This document shows positions 47,955 to 58,303 of a stretch of DNA of 64,000 nucleotides, piece after piece; position 1 is the stretch's first letter, and each line of letters begins with the position of its first letter. The translations under genes were made by a program, and so were the position numbers. The notes under the pieces were generated by a model that was not told where the DNA came from, made no database searches, and saw nothing but the letters and a program-made list of their open reading frames with translations. Origin of the DNA: Coptis chinensis (Eukaryota; Streptophyta; Magnoliopsida; Ranunculales; Ranunculaceae); contig CM027384.1 in the NCBI GenBank assembly GCA_015680905.1, positions 64,921,001-64,985,000 of the forward strand, written 5' to 3'.

Positions 47955-49282
47955 CAAAGCGTGACTGATGTTGAGTATTTATATTCTGAGAAGCCACCTA
48001 CTTGGGTATGTAAAAGCATGCATGCATTTTTCCCATGATGATTGTTACAATGTTTTCACAAGAAGTGCATTTTATGAGTATGGCATTGCAGGGATATGCA
48101 ACTTCAAAGACACTGGCAGAGTAGACAACTTGGAAATATGCTGAAGAAAACAAGATATACCTTATCACTGTTATCCCTTCGCTAATGGCAGGTCTATCTA
48201 TCACTCCTAATGTCCCTAGTAGCATCTGCCTGGCCATGTCATTGATCATAGGTCTGCATTCCAATCCAGTAGACTTGTGTGCTCATATATGATTTCCTTT
48301 TTGTAGTTTAACTCTATCAAATCCACAAATACGAATATCTAACATGTTAGGTTAAGTAGCTGATCGAGCATTACTATTCCAATGGATTTACATAGGATAA
48401 ACTTGTTAAAAAAATAAGTAGTTCAAAAATTCTGAGGAAACAAATTCTGAAATTAAAACGACATTGTTCTCTATTCGAATGATTGATATTGCAGGAAATG
48501 AATTTATGATAAATGGTTTGAAAGGGATGCAAATTCTCTCTGGCTCAATCTCATTGTCACATGTTGAGGATGTTGTTAGAGCACACATCTTTCTAGCAGA
48601 GGAGGAATCAGCTTCAGGTCGATATATTTGTTCTCCTATCAATACCAATTTTCATGAGCTTGCAAAGTTTCTGAACAAAACATATCCACAATATAAGGTT
48701 CCTACTGAGTAATCTACTTTCCATAGAACATCCATTTATTTGAACATTTATTCATACAAAGTAAATGAAAACAAGTTCATGGAACGCAAACTTATAAGAA
48801 CCTTCCGGCCAATTCAACCAATATTGGTACCTATCTTGACCAACCAGGTTATGTGAAACCGTACAATTTAGTTCATTATTGGTCCAAACATATAAAACAC
48901 TGAAACACACACTGGAAATGTGCATCACATTCTTTAGTTGACTGTCTAAAGCAAAGCAAGTGATCAATTGGTTAAGCGATTCCAACATTAGGTAATGGTT
49001 CAACTTGATTGACATACACAACCACAGTGTGCGAAGTGAAAAGTTCAGGCTCACTTTTGGCTTGTTTGTAGTTTCTCTAGTGTGAGATTGCAGTAGTATC
49101 ATTTCATTATCATTGTCTAAATTGTGATATTTTGCAGCTTTGGAGATTTTTCTGCAAACGCAAAGCTGATTCTCTCCTCAGAGAAGCTTACTAAAGAAAG
49201 CTTCAGCTTCAAGTATGGCATTGAAGAAATTTACGACCAATCTATTGAGTATTTCAAGAAAGTTGGGCCACTGCAAGAGTGA
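47955..49282 (+). pseudogene. Captured anthocyanidin reductase gene (3' four exons)
   Basis: The intact enzyme is an NADPH-dependent short-chain reductase that makes flavan-3-ols for condensed tannins. Here only its C-terminal part is present, with introns: end of an exon to 48005 (VTDVEYLYSEKPPTW), then 48092-48251, 48495-48708 and 49138-49282, all with GT..AG borders and consistent phases. Recognisable blocks: GYATSKTLAE with the catalytic Tyr and Lys of the YxxxK motif, ENKIYLITVIPSLMAG, NGLKGMQILSGSISLSHVED, AHIFLAEEESASGRYIC and SFKYGIEEIYDQSIEYF, ending at its own stop. An in-frame TAG at 48122-48124 (after TLAE) kills it, and the N-terminal nucleotide-binding exons are absent. It lies inside a CACTA element, so it was captured as genomic DNA. 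Confidence 0.93.
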
Positions 49283-49610
49283 AGAGACTTCAAGTGTTAA
49301 CTGTTATGAGACCGTAAGGAGAAGCTGGGATTTGATTGATGATATTAGATCCAGCGGCAGCGGTTTGAAGGAACTTAGCCAGAAGTTCAAATCTTGTAGG
49401 TAATGTTATAAATTACACAAGTATTATGCATTAAATACTGTTCTCATTCTTTTGTATCTATTATACTTCCCATGCTAATTGCTTTCAATCTGCTGATTTT
49501 ATTTCTTTTCTTCCTAGCCTTTTGAACTAGGAAGACACTGCAGTGGAAAAGATATGCAGTGCTATAGATGCAATGTCCGCATATTATGATGTTCTTAGCA
49601 TAATATTTGC
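49283..49610 (+). pseudogene. Captured fragment of a family S28 serine carboxypeptidase (Pro-X carboxypeptidase-like)
   Basis: Thirteen bases after the anthocyanidin reductase stop, a new coding-like stretch (about 49296-49399) reads NCYETVRRSWDLIDD and GLKELSQKFKSC. This pattern is found in plant lysosomal Pro-X carboxypeptidase-like proteins of family S28 (NCYxTIxxSWxxID...GLxxLSxKFxTC). It ends in a plausible donor (TGTAG|GTAATG). After an intron a second stretch near 49517-49615 reads VEKICSAIDAMSAYYDVLSIIFAD, consistent with the next S28 region, but with an in-frame stop. None of the catalytic Ser, Asp or His regions is present. Assignment is from remembered family patterns, so the first stretch is more certain than the second. 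Confidence 0.68.
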
Positions 49611-50414
49611 AGATGATGTGTTTTAGATTTTTAAAGTTAAATATAAATATTATATGTGTTCTCTAAGACAATCACTATATATACACTGATTTCTCAACTT
49701 ATTATTCTTCATCGTTGTAGCATAAAGTTTGGTAATTGGTTAATGAGTATTTATTGAATACTGGTTTTAGGTTGGCCCTTCCCTGTTCTCTTGTGCATCA
49801 GCTTCCCTTTCTAGATCTTTCAATGGTGTTTCTTAGGGCAAAGAAAGCTCATGTGGGAATGATAGCTTTGCTTTGACATTAAGCAGCTGTGTTTTCAGGA
49901 ATTAGTGTTTAGTTGGTGTAAGGATTTATTTTATTTTATTTTTTATTTTTTATTTTTTTTGGGTTTTCCTGAGATTGTTCCTCATTATTTATATCCTTTC
50001 CCCAATGAGCAAAAGTTTATATTAATAGAATTAAACATCTTATAAATCTTCCATGCTACAATAAATTGTATATGAGAGTCGGCTGTTATTCGTAGATGCT
50101 GTATTTTTGCTCGTAGGACAAGAAGATATTCTCGTGTTCATGCTTATACTCAATCGAGTATTTTCTACCTCCCCAAGTTCTCAGTACTAAAGAAAGATAG
50201 TAATACCTAGCAAGAGTAAGCGTATGTTGTGCTGTTTGGGTGACATAACTCTTTGAAAGACATGTTACTAACTAATATTGTGTTTGCTCTATCTCGCAGG
50301 GTGTAGATCTGAGATGTGTACAACACCAATAGAAGTTACATCTTCTCAATTGATTGCAAGTGAGATCTTCCCTTCTGGTGTGGCGAAAGCCCTCCTCTAC
50401 CCCGAGGTGGGCAA

Positions 50415-50525
50415 ATGGACTCATCGAAAATAGGACCGGCCCCAAAATGGGACAACGTATTAAATATCTACAACCTAACAGAGGTGAAGGAAGCCTCCCC
50501 AGTAACTGATCTCCAGCGCCTAGAG
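50415..50525 (+). other. Unrecognised exon-like segment in the CACTA element
   Basis: A 37-codon open stretch (MDSSKIGPAPKWDNVLNI...VTDLQRLE) ends exactly at a possible splice donor (GAG|GTTTGA). Its composition is more protein-like than the flanks. I do not recognise the family. It may be a third captured gene piece. Confidence 0.35.
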
Positions 50526-51029
50526 GTTTGACATTTTTATTTAGTCTCCTTTACTTGCTCCAAGATTTGGTAATCAATTCCAATTATAAAACTGAAGTTA
50601 CAATAGGGCACCCTTCACTGGTTTTCTCTTAGGCGTCTGCTCAACACAGATATGTTTGACCTGACCTCAAATTCATCCAGTATAAGCACTTGATGCTCTT
50701 TTACCATTTTTTGTCCAAAGCACTTGGAATTACATAAGTTAGCTTCGTGTCGGGGACTTCACTCTTAATTCACGTGACATCCTAATATTTATGTTATGGC
50801 ATGAAGCTACCTTAGTATCCTACCATGTTGATTACGCTAGTATGTGCTTTCACTTGTATAAAGTATGATGTCAATTAAATTGTTAAAAGTAGTCTGACTC
50901 GACCCTTGGCGAAACCCCTGCAAAGATTCTTATAGGTTTGATTGAAATGATAGAATTTTGTATGACCTGCAGGTGTGATGCGAATTGTATGAATTTAGTA
51001 TGGTGCCATAATCAATTTTTTTTATCCAA

Positions 51030-51375
51030 TTCAATACATTTGCCACGGCCATAAACTGTGGCTAAACTTTAGATACAGTCCAATGAAAGACATTTGCCAC
51101 GGCCTAGACCTGTGGCCAAATTATAGATCCAGTCCACAAAAGGTAGTGGGCACGGGTCGTGTGAGCATTAGCCACGGTTTAGTGCTGTGGCAAATGGGAA
51201 AATTCACCACGGCCCATGTAACGGTTTATAACCGTGGCATAAAATGAAGCTTTACCCACAGTCTTTAGCCGTGGCCAAAGATTAGCAATAGGCGCATTGG
51301 CAACGGTCGTGTAACGGCTTAAAACCGTGGCAAAAAGGTCTTTAGCCATGGTCGATGACTATGGCAAATGCTCAG
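51030..51375. repeat. Right subterminal repeats of the CACTA element
   Basis: Multiple copies of TTGCCACGGCC...GTGGC and inverted GCCGTGGCC words lie within 360 bases of the right terminus, mirroring the left end. Confidence 0.88.
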
Positions 51376-51391
51376 TATTCTTGTAGTGTGA

Positions 51392-51545
51392 GCAAGCTAA
51401 GTCGATATACGAGTAATCCTGGCAGAGATCATTGGACTGCCATACTAAGAGTTTTGGGATACTTAAAGTATATTCATAATTTTGGTATGCACTATACAAG
51501 ATATCCAGCCGTTCTAGAAGGGTACTGCGATGCTAATTGGATATC
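51392..51545 (+). pseudogene. Copia element 2: end of reverse transcriptase and start of RNase H
   Basis: Immediately after the CACTA element the frame continues with [32 protein letters not shown] and GYCDANWIS (first RNase H acidic motif). It is cut again by the solo LTR at 51546 and continues at 52915. Confidence 0.93.
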
Positions 51546-52909
51546 TGATAAATATAAAAATGATAGTTTTACCTAGACTTAATTAATTAAACTCAAGAAT
51601 AAGTAAAACTAAATGGATTTTTACTCTATGTGTCAAAGATTCTACTCTCGTTATCAATGCAATATTTGGAGTAGAGAATTCGTTATACTCCTAGCTTGTT
51701 TAGAATGTAACGTTTTCTAATTCATGTATTCTAACAAAATCAATGAGAGTAATGAAATGAAATTTAACTAAGATGGTGAATTAACTAATCAAGATATTAT
51801 AAATCAAACTATGGCAATTCAATACTAAGATGACAATATGAGAATGAATTAGGGGAATTTGATTCCACCTTGAATTCAACTTAAATAAACTAGCATAGAA
51901 TTTGTTGTAATCCAAATCTTTACGTTTTCACGTAAGGGGTTGGTATTTCTAATCCCTAATTGTTCATGACAATCTCTACCAACTAACAATTAGCATATAA
52001 AGCAATTAAACCCGTTCCCATGGTGAACTAATTACTTTCTAGAGTGGAATAGATCATCACAACTACATCTATACTAACACAATCAAGTTTTCATCAAGGC
52101 TTTCTCAAACCCCTCTAATGGAGGTTTTAGCCTTGATTCATTAAACTATCATTTCTGGAATAAGAACAATAAAAACAAGACATTATTGAAAGAATAACAA
52201 TTACTTTATTAATCTAATTGAAAGAGAGTCTAATGATTCAAAATTGAATTAAAACTAATTTAGAACTAAGTTTATGAATAACTAACTATAAAATTAAGAC
52301 TAAGTATTAAATTATAAAACTAAGTTACTTAAGAGTTAAGCCTTAGTCCTCTTTATATAGAAGAGGCTAGATCCACAATTTTGTGCATGGGCTTAGGAGC
52401 CATGTTTTGGGCTGGAAAATCGAGCCCAAAACCTCATTACTTCAGTTCACAAAGGGGTTTTCAGTTGGAAATGTCTTCAACAATCTTTTTGTCCACTTCT
52501 GCTCCTCTGATTAGGTCAAGACTTGAACTATTAGAAATCTCTTTCCGATCTGGTCATTTTGACATATGGTAGGCCCAATTCCGAGGTTTGAGTCCAAAGA
52601 TACGGCCTGCGGAAGTTCTATTGACTTTTGTGTGCTATTTCTGCCCGCGTTGACTTTGACTTTTCAGCTTTGACCGAGATTTAAAAAGGCTTTTTCTCCT
52701 TGAATCTTGGTCTTTAATCATAGAACTTCTTAGTAACCAACCTTTGCTCCTTTATCTCGCAAAAGGGACGCATTTCTGCACATAATTGACTCCAATGCCT
52801 GAAATACACAAGAGCACGATAACAGTACTAACTCTTACTTATTAATCACATAATTGGTTTAAAAGTAATATTGTTAAAGGGTTAAAACTACAGTTTTGGG
52901 CTCTTATCA
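51546..52909. mobile_element. Solo LTR, 1.36 kb, inserted in Copia RNase H
   Basis: Ends are TGATAAATATAAA and GGGCTCTTATCA (TG...CA), flanked by the exact 5-bp duplication ATATC (51541-51545 and 52910-52914). There is no coding sequence of an LTR element inside. The Copia protein frame joins exactly across it (WISD / TKDSKSTSGYV). The orientation is probably minus, judging from the TGATAAGAGCCC end, but this is uncertain. Confidence 0.85.
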
Positions 52910-52914
52910 ATATC

Positions 52915-53358
52915 TGACACTAAAGACTCAAAGTCCACAAGTGGATATGTTTTACACTTGGAGGTGCAGCTATTTCTTAGAAATTCTCAAAACAAACGTG
53001 CATAGTGAGGTCCACTATGGAATCAGAATTCATAGGATTAGACAAGGCTAGAGAAGAAGTAGAGTGGCTTCGAAATTTCTTAGAAGATATTCCAAACTAG
53101 GCTAAACATGTGCCAGCAGTGTGTATACACTGTGATAGCCAATCTGCTATTGGTAGAGCCTAGAGTAGCATGTATAATGGGAAGTCTCAACATATACGTC
53201 GTAGACATAACACCGTTAGACAATTGCACTCAAATAGAGTTATCTCAATCGACTATGTAAGGTCAAAAGATAACATTGCGGATCCGCTTACAAAAGGTTT
53301 AACAATAGAGCAAGTGGAAAGATTATCAAGGAGAATGGGCTTAAAGCCTTTGAGATAA
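52915..53358 (+). pseudogene. Copia element 2: RNase H C-terminal part
   Basis: The frame reads SKSTSGYVFTLGGAAISW, STMESEFIGLDKAREEVEWL, CDSQSAIGRA, then NGKSQHIRRRHNTVRQL and DPLTKGLTIEQVERLSRRMG, the standard Copia RNase H end, stopping at 53358. In-frame stops occur at about 53098 and 53161. Confidence 0.93.
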
Positions 53359-53973
53359 TCAACCAAAAGTCTTCATAATGGAAAAACCAACCTAGTTGAC
53401 TGGAGATCCCAAGATCTAGGTTCAAAGGGCCAACTGAATTATGTCTGTGACTCAGTTAGCACTGGAGAGTAATAATATACTCTAACCCATTCTTATATAA
53501 GACAGTGCATATCTGCCGCTAAACCCAGGATAAGTCAAGCTTTTAATGATTTACTATATCTTGGAAAGTTATGTTATCCAAGTGGAGTATTGGAGGATAC
53601 TCTTTATAGAAATCACCTATGTGAGTGTGAAGTGGGGCCGCTTCTATGAGAATTTTAAGGCAAATGTCTCAAAAGCACTCTGTGAAACCAAGAAGTGTTC
53701 AAGGTCAAAATAAACATAAACGTGAGAACCAACAGTATTCAAGAAGGTATTGCGTGAAGATGATTGTCTAGGTTTATATAAACGACTAACAGTTCAAAGA
53801 CATTAATTGAAGTCTATTGATCGTCCAATTAAATCCGATCTGATCGGCTTTCACTAAGGCAAGTTCAAGGCCTCCCATGCTACTTGACCTGATGCGGTAT
53901 CTTTTCATTTGTAAAAAAACAGAAATCCGATGTTTATGATAGAAGAAGCCAAATTTTCATTCATGTGGGGGAT
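53359..53973. other. Copia element 2: 3' untranslated region
   Basis: Non-coding sequence between the pol stop and the 3' LTR. It ends in the purine tract ATGTGGGGGATT. Confidence 0.8.
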
Positions 53974-55171
53974 TGTTAGAAAAATAGATTTGCACAAATC
54001 CATTGAGATATGAATGAGTAATTTGTCTCTCAAGTTACCCCACTTGAGATGAAATGAGTTTCTCTTGAACAGTACGTAAAATGAGAAAAACCTTTTCGAA
54101 AGGGTGCATTGGTTCGAAACAGTGCATTATGCCAGAAAGGTGCGACCTTTCGAAATATGCACTGGTTCGAAACAGTGTATCATGTCGAAAAGGTGTGACT
54201 TTTCGAAATAGGCACTGGTTTGAAACAGTGCTTTATGCCAAAATGGTGTATCTTTTCGAAACATGTGACTTTTCAAAGAGTTGCTTACTTTTTTCCAAGA
54301 GTCACTGTGTTGTTTCGAAGAGACACCACTCACCTATAAATAATGGATGAATTTGGAGAGAAAGACATGCCAGATCACACAGAGTTCTGATCTTTCTCTT
54401 CTCCCTCTGTTTTTAGTCAAATACTATGTTGTGTTCGCTGATTCTATAGAATTGAAGTGCTAGCTTTCTATAGAAGGGAATTTGTTCTATCTTGGGAGAC
54501 AGTTTCCCATCAATCTTCAAGCACCGTGAGGGGGAAAATCTTTCTTAAAGACATAGTGTATCTACACTAGGCTCGGATTTAACTAAGAAGTACAAGACAC
54601 TTAGAGCATCCTTAGGTGAGATACTATCCTAGCATCAAACACAAAATTTCCAAAACACCAAAAAAACACCAAACCAAACACCAAATCAGCTAAAATTTGG
54701 TTCCAGTTTTAGTGTTGTATCAAATCTCTCTCTTGCGGTTTTGGAAAAACCGCGCGGTTTTTCGAACACCGCATGAGCTTGGGCTAGACAGTGGGCTTCT
54801 ATGGCGTGATTTTGCGAAAATCGCGCAAGAGATTTGGAAAGAGAAGAAATAAGAAAGTTGATGTGTGACAAACCGTGCGGTTTCTGGAAAACCGCGTAGG
54901 CTTGGGCTTTTAAGATGGGCTTCAGTGGCGCGGTTTTGAGAAAGCCGCATAGACTATATGGCGCGGTTTATCCAAAACCACGTAATTTGATGTCTAATAT
55001 TTGATATTTATCGTGAAGTTGGTTGGTATTTTTTTGGTTTAATATTTGGTTTGGTTAAAAAATTTGGTGTTTTATTGGTTTCTCTCCTAAAAATGTTATT
55101 ATAAAACAAAAGATTTGTATAGCTTGATAATTGGTAAAGAACAAGTACAATTAAATTGTATATTCCTAACA
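53974..55171 (+). repeat. 3' LTR of Copia element 2, interrupted by a MITE
   Basis: Without the MITE and its 3-bp duplication the LTR is 700 bp, matching the 702-bp 5' LTR. It shares the GGTTCGAAACAGTG tandem units and the CTATAAATAATGG box near 54335. Confidence 0.93.
54604..55098. mobile_element. Tourist-like (PIF/Harbinger) MITE, 495 bp
   Basis: The left end GAGCATCCTTAGGTGAGA pairs imperfectly with the right end TCTCTCCTAAAAATGTTA, and TTA duplications flank it (54601-54603 and 55099-55101). It is absent from the 5' LTR of the same Copia element, which gives the empty site directly. The interior contains repeated GCGCGGTTTT / AAAACCGCG words. Confidence 0.9.
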
Positions 55172-55176
55172 CATAT

Positions 55177-57546
55177 GATATACCTAAAGTGCCGCTGCGA
55201 AGTGACCACCAATAGCGTATGTTTTGTTGTCGTGTGACTCCTGTCTTCTACACTCTCGAAAGCATTTTATTTCTTACTTTCCGACAAATCAAAATTACCG
55301 AAATCTAACAAATTCCAACATTTTTTTAGTAAGGTAAAAATTGAAATCACTAAAGGTTAAGGTGCTTACTTGTTTGGGTATGAAGTAGTAAATATTGAGG
55401 AAATCTTGTCCTGGACAAGACTAAAAAAAAACTATATATCTCAGTCAGTCCTAGAAAGTTCCCAGTTTCCAGTTTCCACTACTGGAAACATGTAAAAACG
55501 TGTGCATGTAGTTCAGGGGAAAGGATAAGAATATCAATTAAAATAATCAAATGTAGCAATCTACAAATTAAATAATCAATTATTATACATAAGTCCTAGA
55601 GATCAAAATTGTTATATTATAATTATAACTAGTCTCTTTGTACGTGTTTCCGCCATGTTAACAATCTCCAATTTTATTTTATTTTTCATTAATTTATGAA
55701 CGTGAAACTACCATTTTATTTTTATAAAAAGACAAAATAAAAAAAATAAGACAAAAAATAGCATGAGCTGTAATATTCGTGTTTGGCAAGAGGTAAAATT
55801 GGAAAAAAAAATAATGGCGTGATGAATTTACTGTTGAAACCCTCATTTTATTTATAGGAGTTAGATATAAAATCAAAAAATTATATATACGCTGATGAAC
55901 TGATAAGAATGCTAGCTAGCACTTTATCGGAAAAAAAAAAATGAATGCTACTCGCTAGCTCATTGGATATATAACTAGTTTCTTTATTTTTTATATTTAT
56001 TTTTTTTCGGTCGATAACTTGTTTCTAAATCACTAATGTTCCTACAAGAAAATGACAATAATAAGAACACCTTAATTACTAAAACTAGTACAAATCATTA
56101 TTTTAGAAGAAAAGATCAAACAAATAAGATATCAAATTGTCAACTGGTCATGTCCTAAACGCTCATATTAGTTAAGGACCATATAGCTGCCAAACAATAT
56201 TATGATATCGCCAGTAGCGACATGTTAGCATTCCAAATAAGTTAGGGCGAACGCTATCAAACGCACGATTGCATTTTCATTTGATTGAATTTGCAACACC
56301 CTGGCTTCTGAAAATTTGGCATGTGAAATTAGCTACTAATAATCATATATTTAATTAACAGCCAAAATTGTAATGTCTCAAGTCTCAACGAACCAGGCCT
56401 AACTGGAATGTCTATGTTAATCCATAATCGATCCTGTTACTTCAAAGTTCAGAGTTGAACTAGCGATCAGATGATCTGTTTGAAAGAGCACATGTGTTAT
56501 TGCATATGTCAATAGTGGGGACTGTTGAAGCAACATCCACGTTAACAGCCTGGCGCTATAATCTTTCCCGACTAAACTTAACCAAATCCTTACTTGACAA
56601 GTTGACAGCTATGCAATAATCCCCACTTCAGCTACTGCTACTGATAATGGACTTGTGACTTAACCAATGTCTACTTGACAATAAAATTCATCGCCCGGAG
56701 AAGTTTAGGTGGTTTAACATTTCAGTTAGTGTGCTCGGAAAAGTCCATTACCAACTTTGGATGTGATCTACCTTAAACTTCAGTAGCACTCATAAGTCAC
56801 AAGTCCATAACTCTTTCCCATCTTAAATGAACAAAATAGCATGATGGAGCAAGTAGATTTCTATTATCTATCAAATTGTCCCTCAGTCCGGCCTTAGTGC
56901 CTTACTAATTGTCCAGAAACACCAACAGAAGTACAGAACACAGGCACTTACAAAATTAGGATGGGCTTTAAAGCTTAATCCCGACATAAACTTCTACAGT
57001 TACGCCAACTGCCCCACAAATGAGGGAAATTGAGACACGATGGAGGCCGGAGGGATTGGGGGAAAGTCACCTAGGTTGTGCCTAATTTCCTCTTCGAGCT
57101 TAGTTAGTGAATACTGATAATGAGTTGGACCAAGTCTAAATCCAACATCTACTAAAGACGGACTTTACAAATTTCCAATGTGGTGTTTTCCCTTAGAATG
57201 GGAGGGCTAAGTCCTGAAAGCTGTTCAAATATTACTAATCCATCACTAAAGAAAGCTGTTCAAATATTTAGCTCAAATTATCTGCAAATTTCAAAACGTT
57301 CTACTACTGAGCTTTCCCAAGTCCATTGGTACAAATGGAGACATGATGGTGGCAAAGTAGCTTAGGTTGTGTCTAATTTGATAGTGAATTAGTAATGATG
57401 GAGTTAGGCTAATCTTAAATTCAATATACAGTAATGAACAATTGTGATGAGCTTTCAATCCCCTTCAAAATGGGCCTCCAGTTTTCAACATTAGGATTAG
57501 GTTAAGTCCTTAATCCACTACCCAAACATGTCGAAATCATCTGCAA
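55177..57546. other. AT-rich intergenic DNA, no gene seen
   Basis: No coding motif was recognised. Two diverged related segments share words such as CTTAGGTTGTG(C/T)CTAATTT near 57070 and 57360, which suggests an old local duplication. Confidence 0.4.
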
Positions 57547-57555
57547 ATAACAAAA

Positions 57556-57959
57556 GGGAAGGGTTCTAGGAACATATTTTATCTTAACACCTAAACAAAT
57601 TCAAAATCGTTATGACATTTATAAGATTTGGATCAGACTAATATTTTGTAGATATGATCTCCTAACTATTCTAAACATTGTCACAAATAATCAAAAAAAT
57701 AAAAAATTTCTAAACTTGCCAAATATAATATAAAAAATGATGAAAATGAATGGTCTACAATTAGCCAAATTTTGTAGATTGTTAACTACATTTGACTAGT
57801 TTGGAATTTTATGATTTTTTTGATTATTTGTGACAATGTTTAGAATAGTTAGGAGATCATATCTACAAAAAATTAGCCAAAATCCAAAACTTATAAATGG
57901 CCAAACAATTTTGAGTTTGTTTACGTGTCAAGATAAAATATGTCTCTAGAACCCCTCCC
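57556..57959. mobile_element. Palindromic Mutator-type MITE, 404 bp
   Basis: The ends GGGAAGGGTTCTAGGAACAT and ATGTCTCTAGAACCCCTCCC are inverted, and the repeat extends across most of the element. An exact 9-bp duplication ATAACAAAA (57547-57555 and 57960-57968) flanks it. It is the better preserved relative of 13336-13708. Confidence 0.92.
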
Positions 57960-57968
57960 ATAACAAAA

Positions 57969-58303
57969 ATACTCAACTATTGATCATTTGAGGTTGCCTA
58001 AGTCAATTGACACACCATGTTGGCATCTCTGAGTTGGAATCTGATACAGCTAAACTTTGGTAACACTCAAAATAACACAACGGAACAGAGTCAAATCCAT
58101 GGTTAAAAAAGGCCATCAAGACCAGGCCCTCACAATAGGCCTCCATTTTGTAGATGCCACAATGCTAAAAAAAAAAAAAAAAAAAAAAAGCACCTGGCAA
58201 ACTACAAAACATAGAAAGTCAATCACAAATTTGACAACTCCCAAACTACACACACCTTATCATTTATTTATCTCTTAACTGAATGCAAGCTATACTAGCA
58301 GTC
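57969..58303. promoter_or_regulatory. Upstream region of the superoxide dismutase gene
   Basis: It contains an A run of about 21 bases at 58168-58189. A clear TATA box was not found; TTATCATTTATTTATC near 58256-58271 could be part of the leader. Confidence 0.35.

Larger units (their letters stand above)
42473..51388. mobile_element. CACTA (En/Spm) transposon, 8.9 kb, with captured host gene pieces
   Basis: Termini are CACTACAAGAAAAATG (left) and its inverse ATTCTTGTAGTG (right), flanked by the 3-bp duplication TGA (42470-42472 and 51389-51391). Joining the outer sequence across the element restores the Copia reverse transcriptase/RNase H frame, which proves the borders. Subterminal repeats of the form GCCACGGTTTA...GTGGC occur at both ends. 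The interior holds a broken transposase, anthocyanidin reductase exons, an S28 carboxypeptidase fragment and a nested hAT element. Confidence 0.96.
25322..55171 (+). mobile_element. Copia LTR retrotransposon 2, expanded to 30 kb by nested insertions
   Basis: LTRs of about 700 bp (25322-26023; 53974-55171 with a MITE inside) with TGTTAG...CTAACA ends enclose a plus-strand Copia gag-pol. Flanking 5-mers TATAT (25317-25321) and CATAT (55172-55176) match at four of five bases. The internal region is interrupted by a Gypsy element, a CACTA element and a solo LTR. When these and the MITE are set aside, about 6.1 kb of Copia DNA remains, a normal size. A GTGGGGGATT purine tract precedes the 3' LTR. 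No standard primer-binding site is evident after the 5' LTR. Confidence 0.93.

Noticed and set aside
54686..54950. Minus-strand frames inside the Tourist-like MITE
   Set aside because: They come from repeated AAAACCGCG words in a non-coding MITE.
56400..57500. Possible gene between the Copia nest and superoxide dismutase
   Set aside because: Only short frames without motifs; the similarity between two parts looks like an old non-coding duplication.
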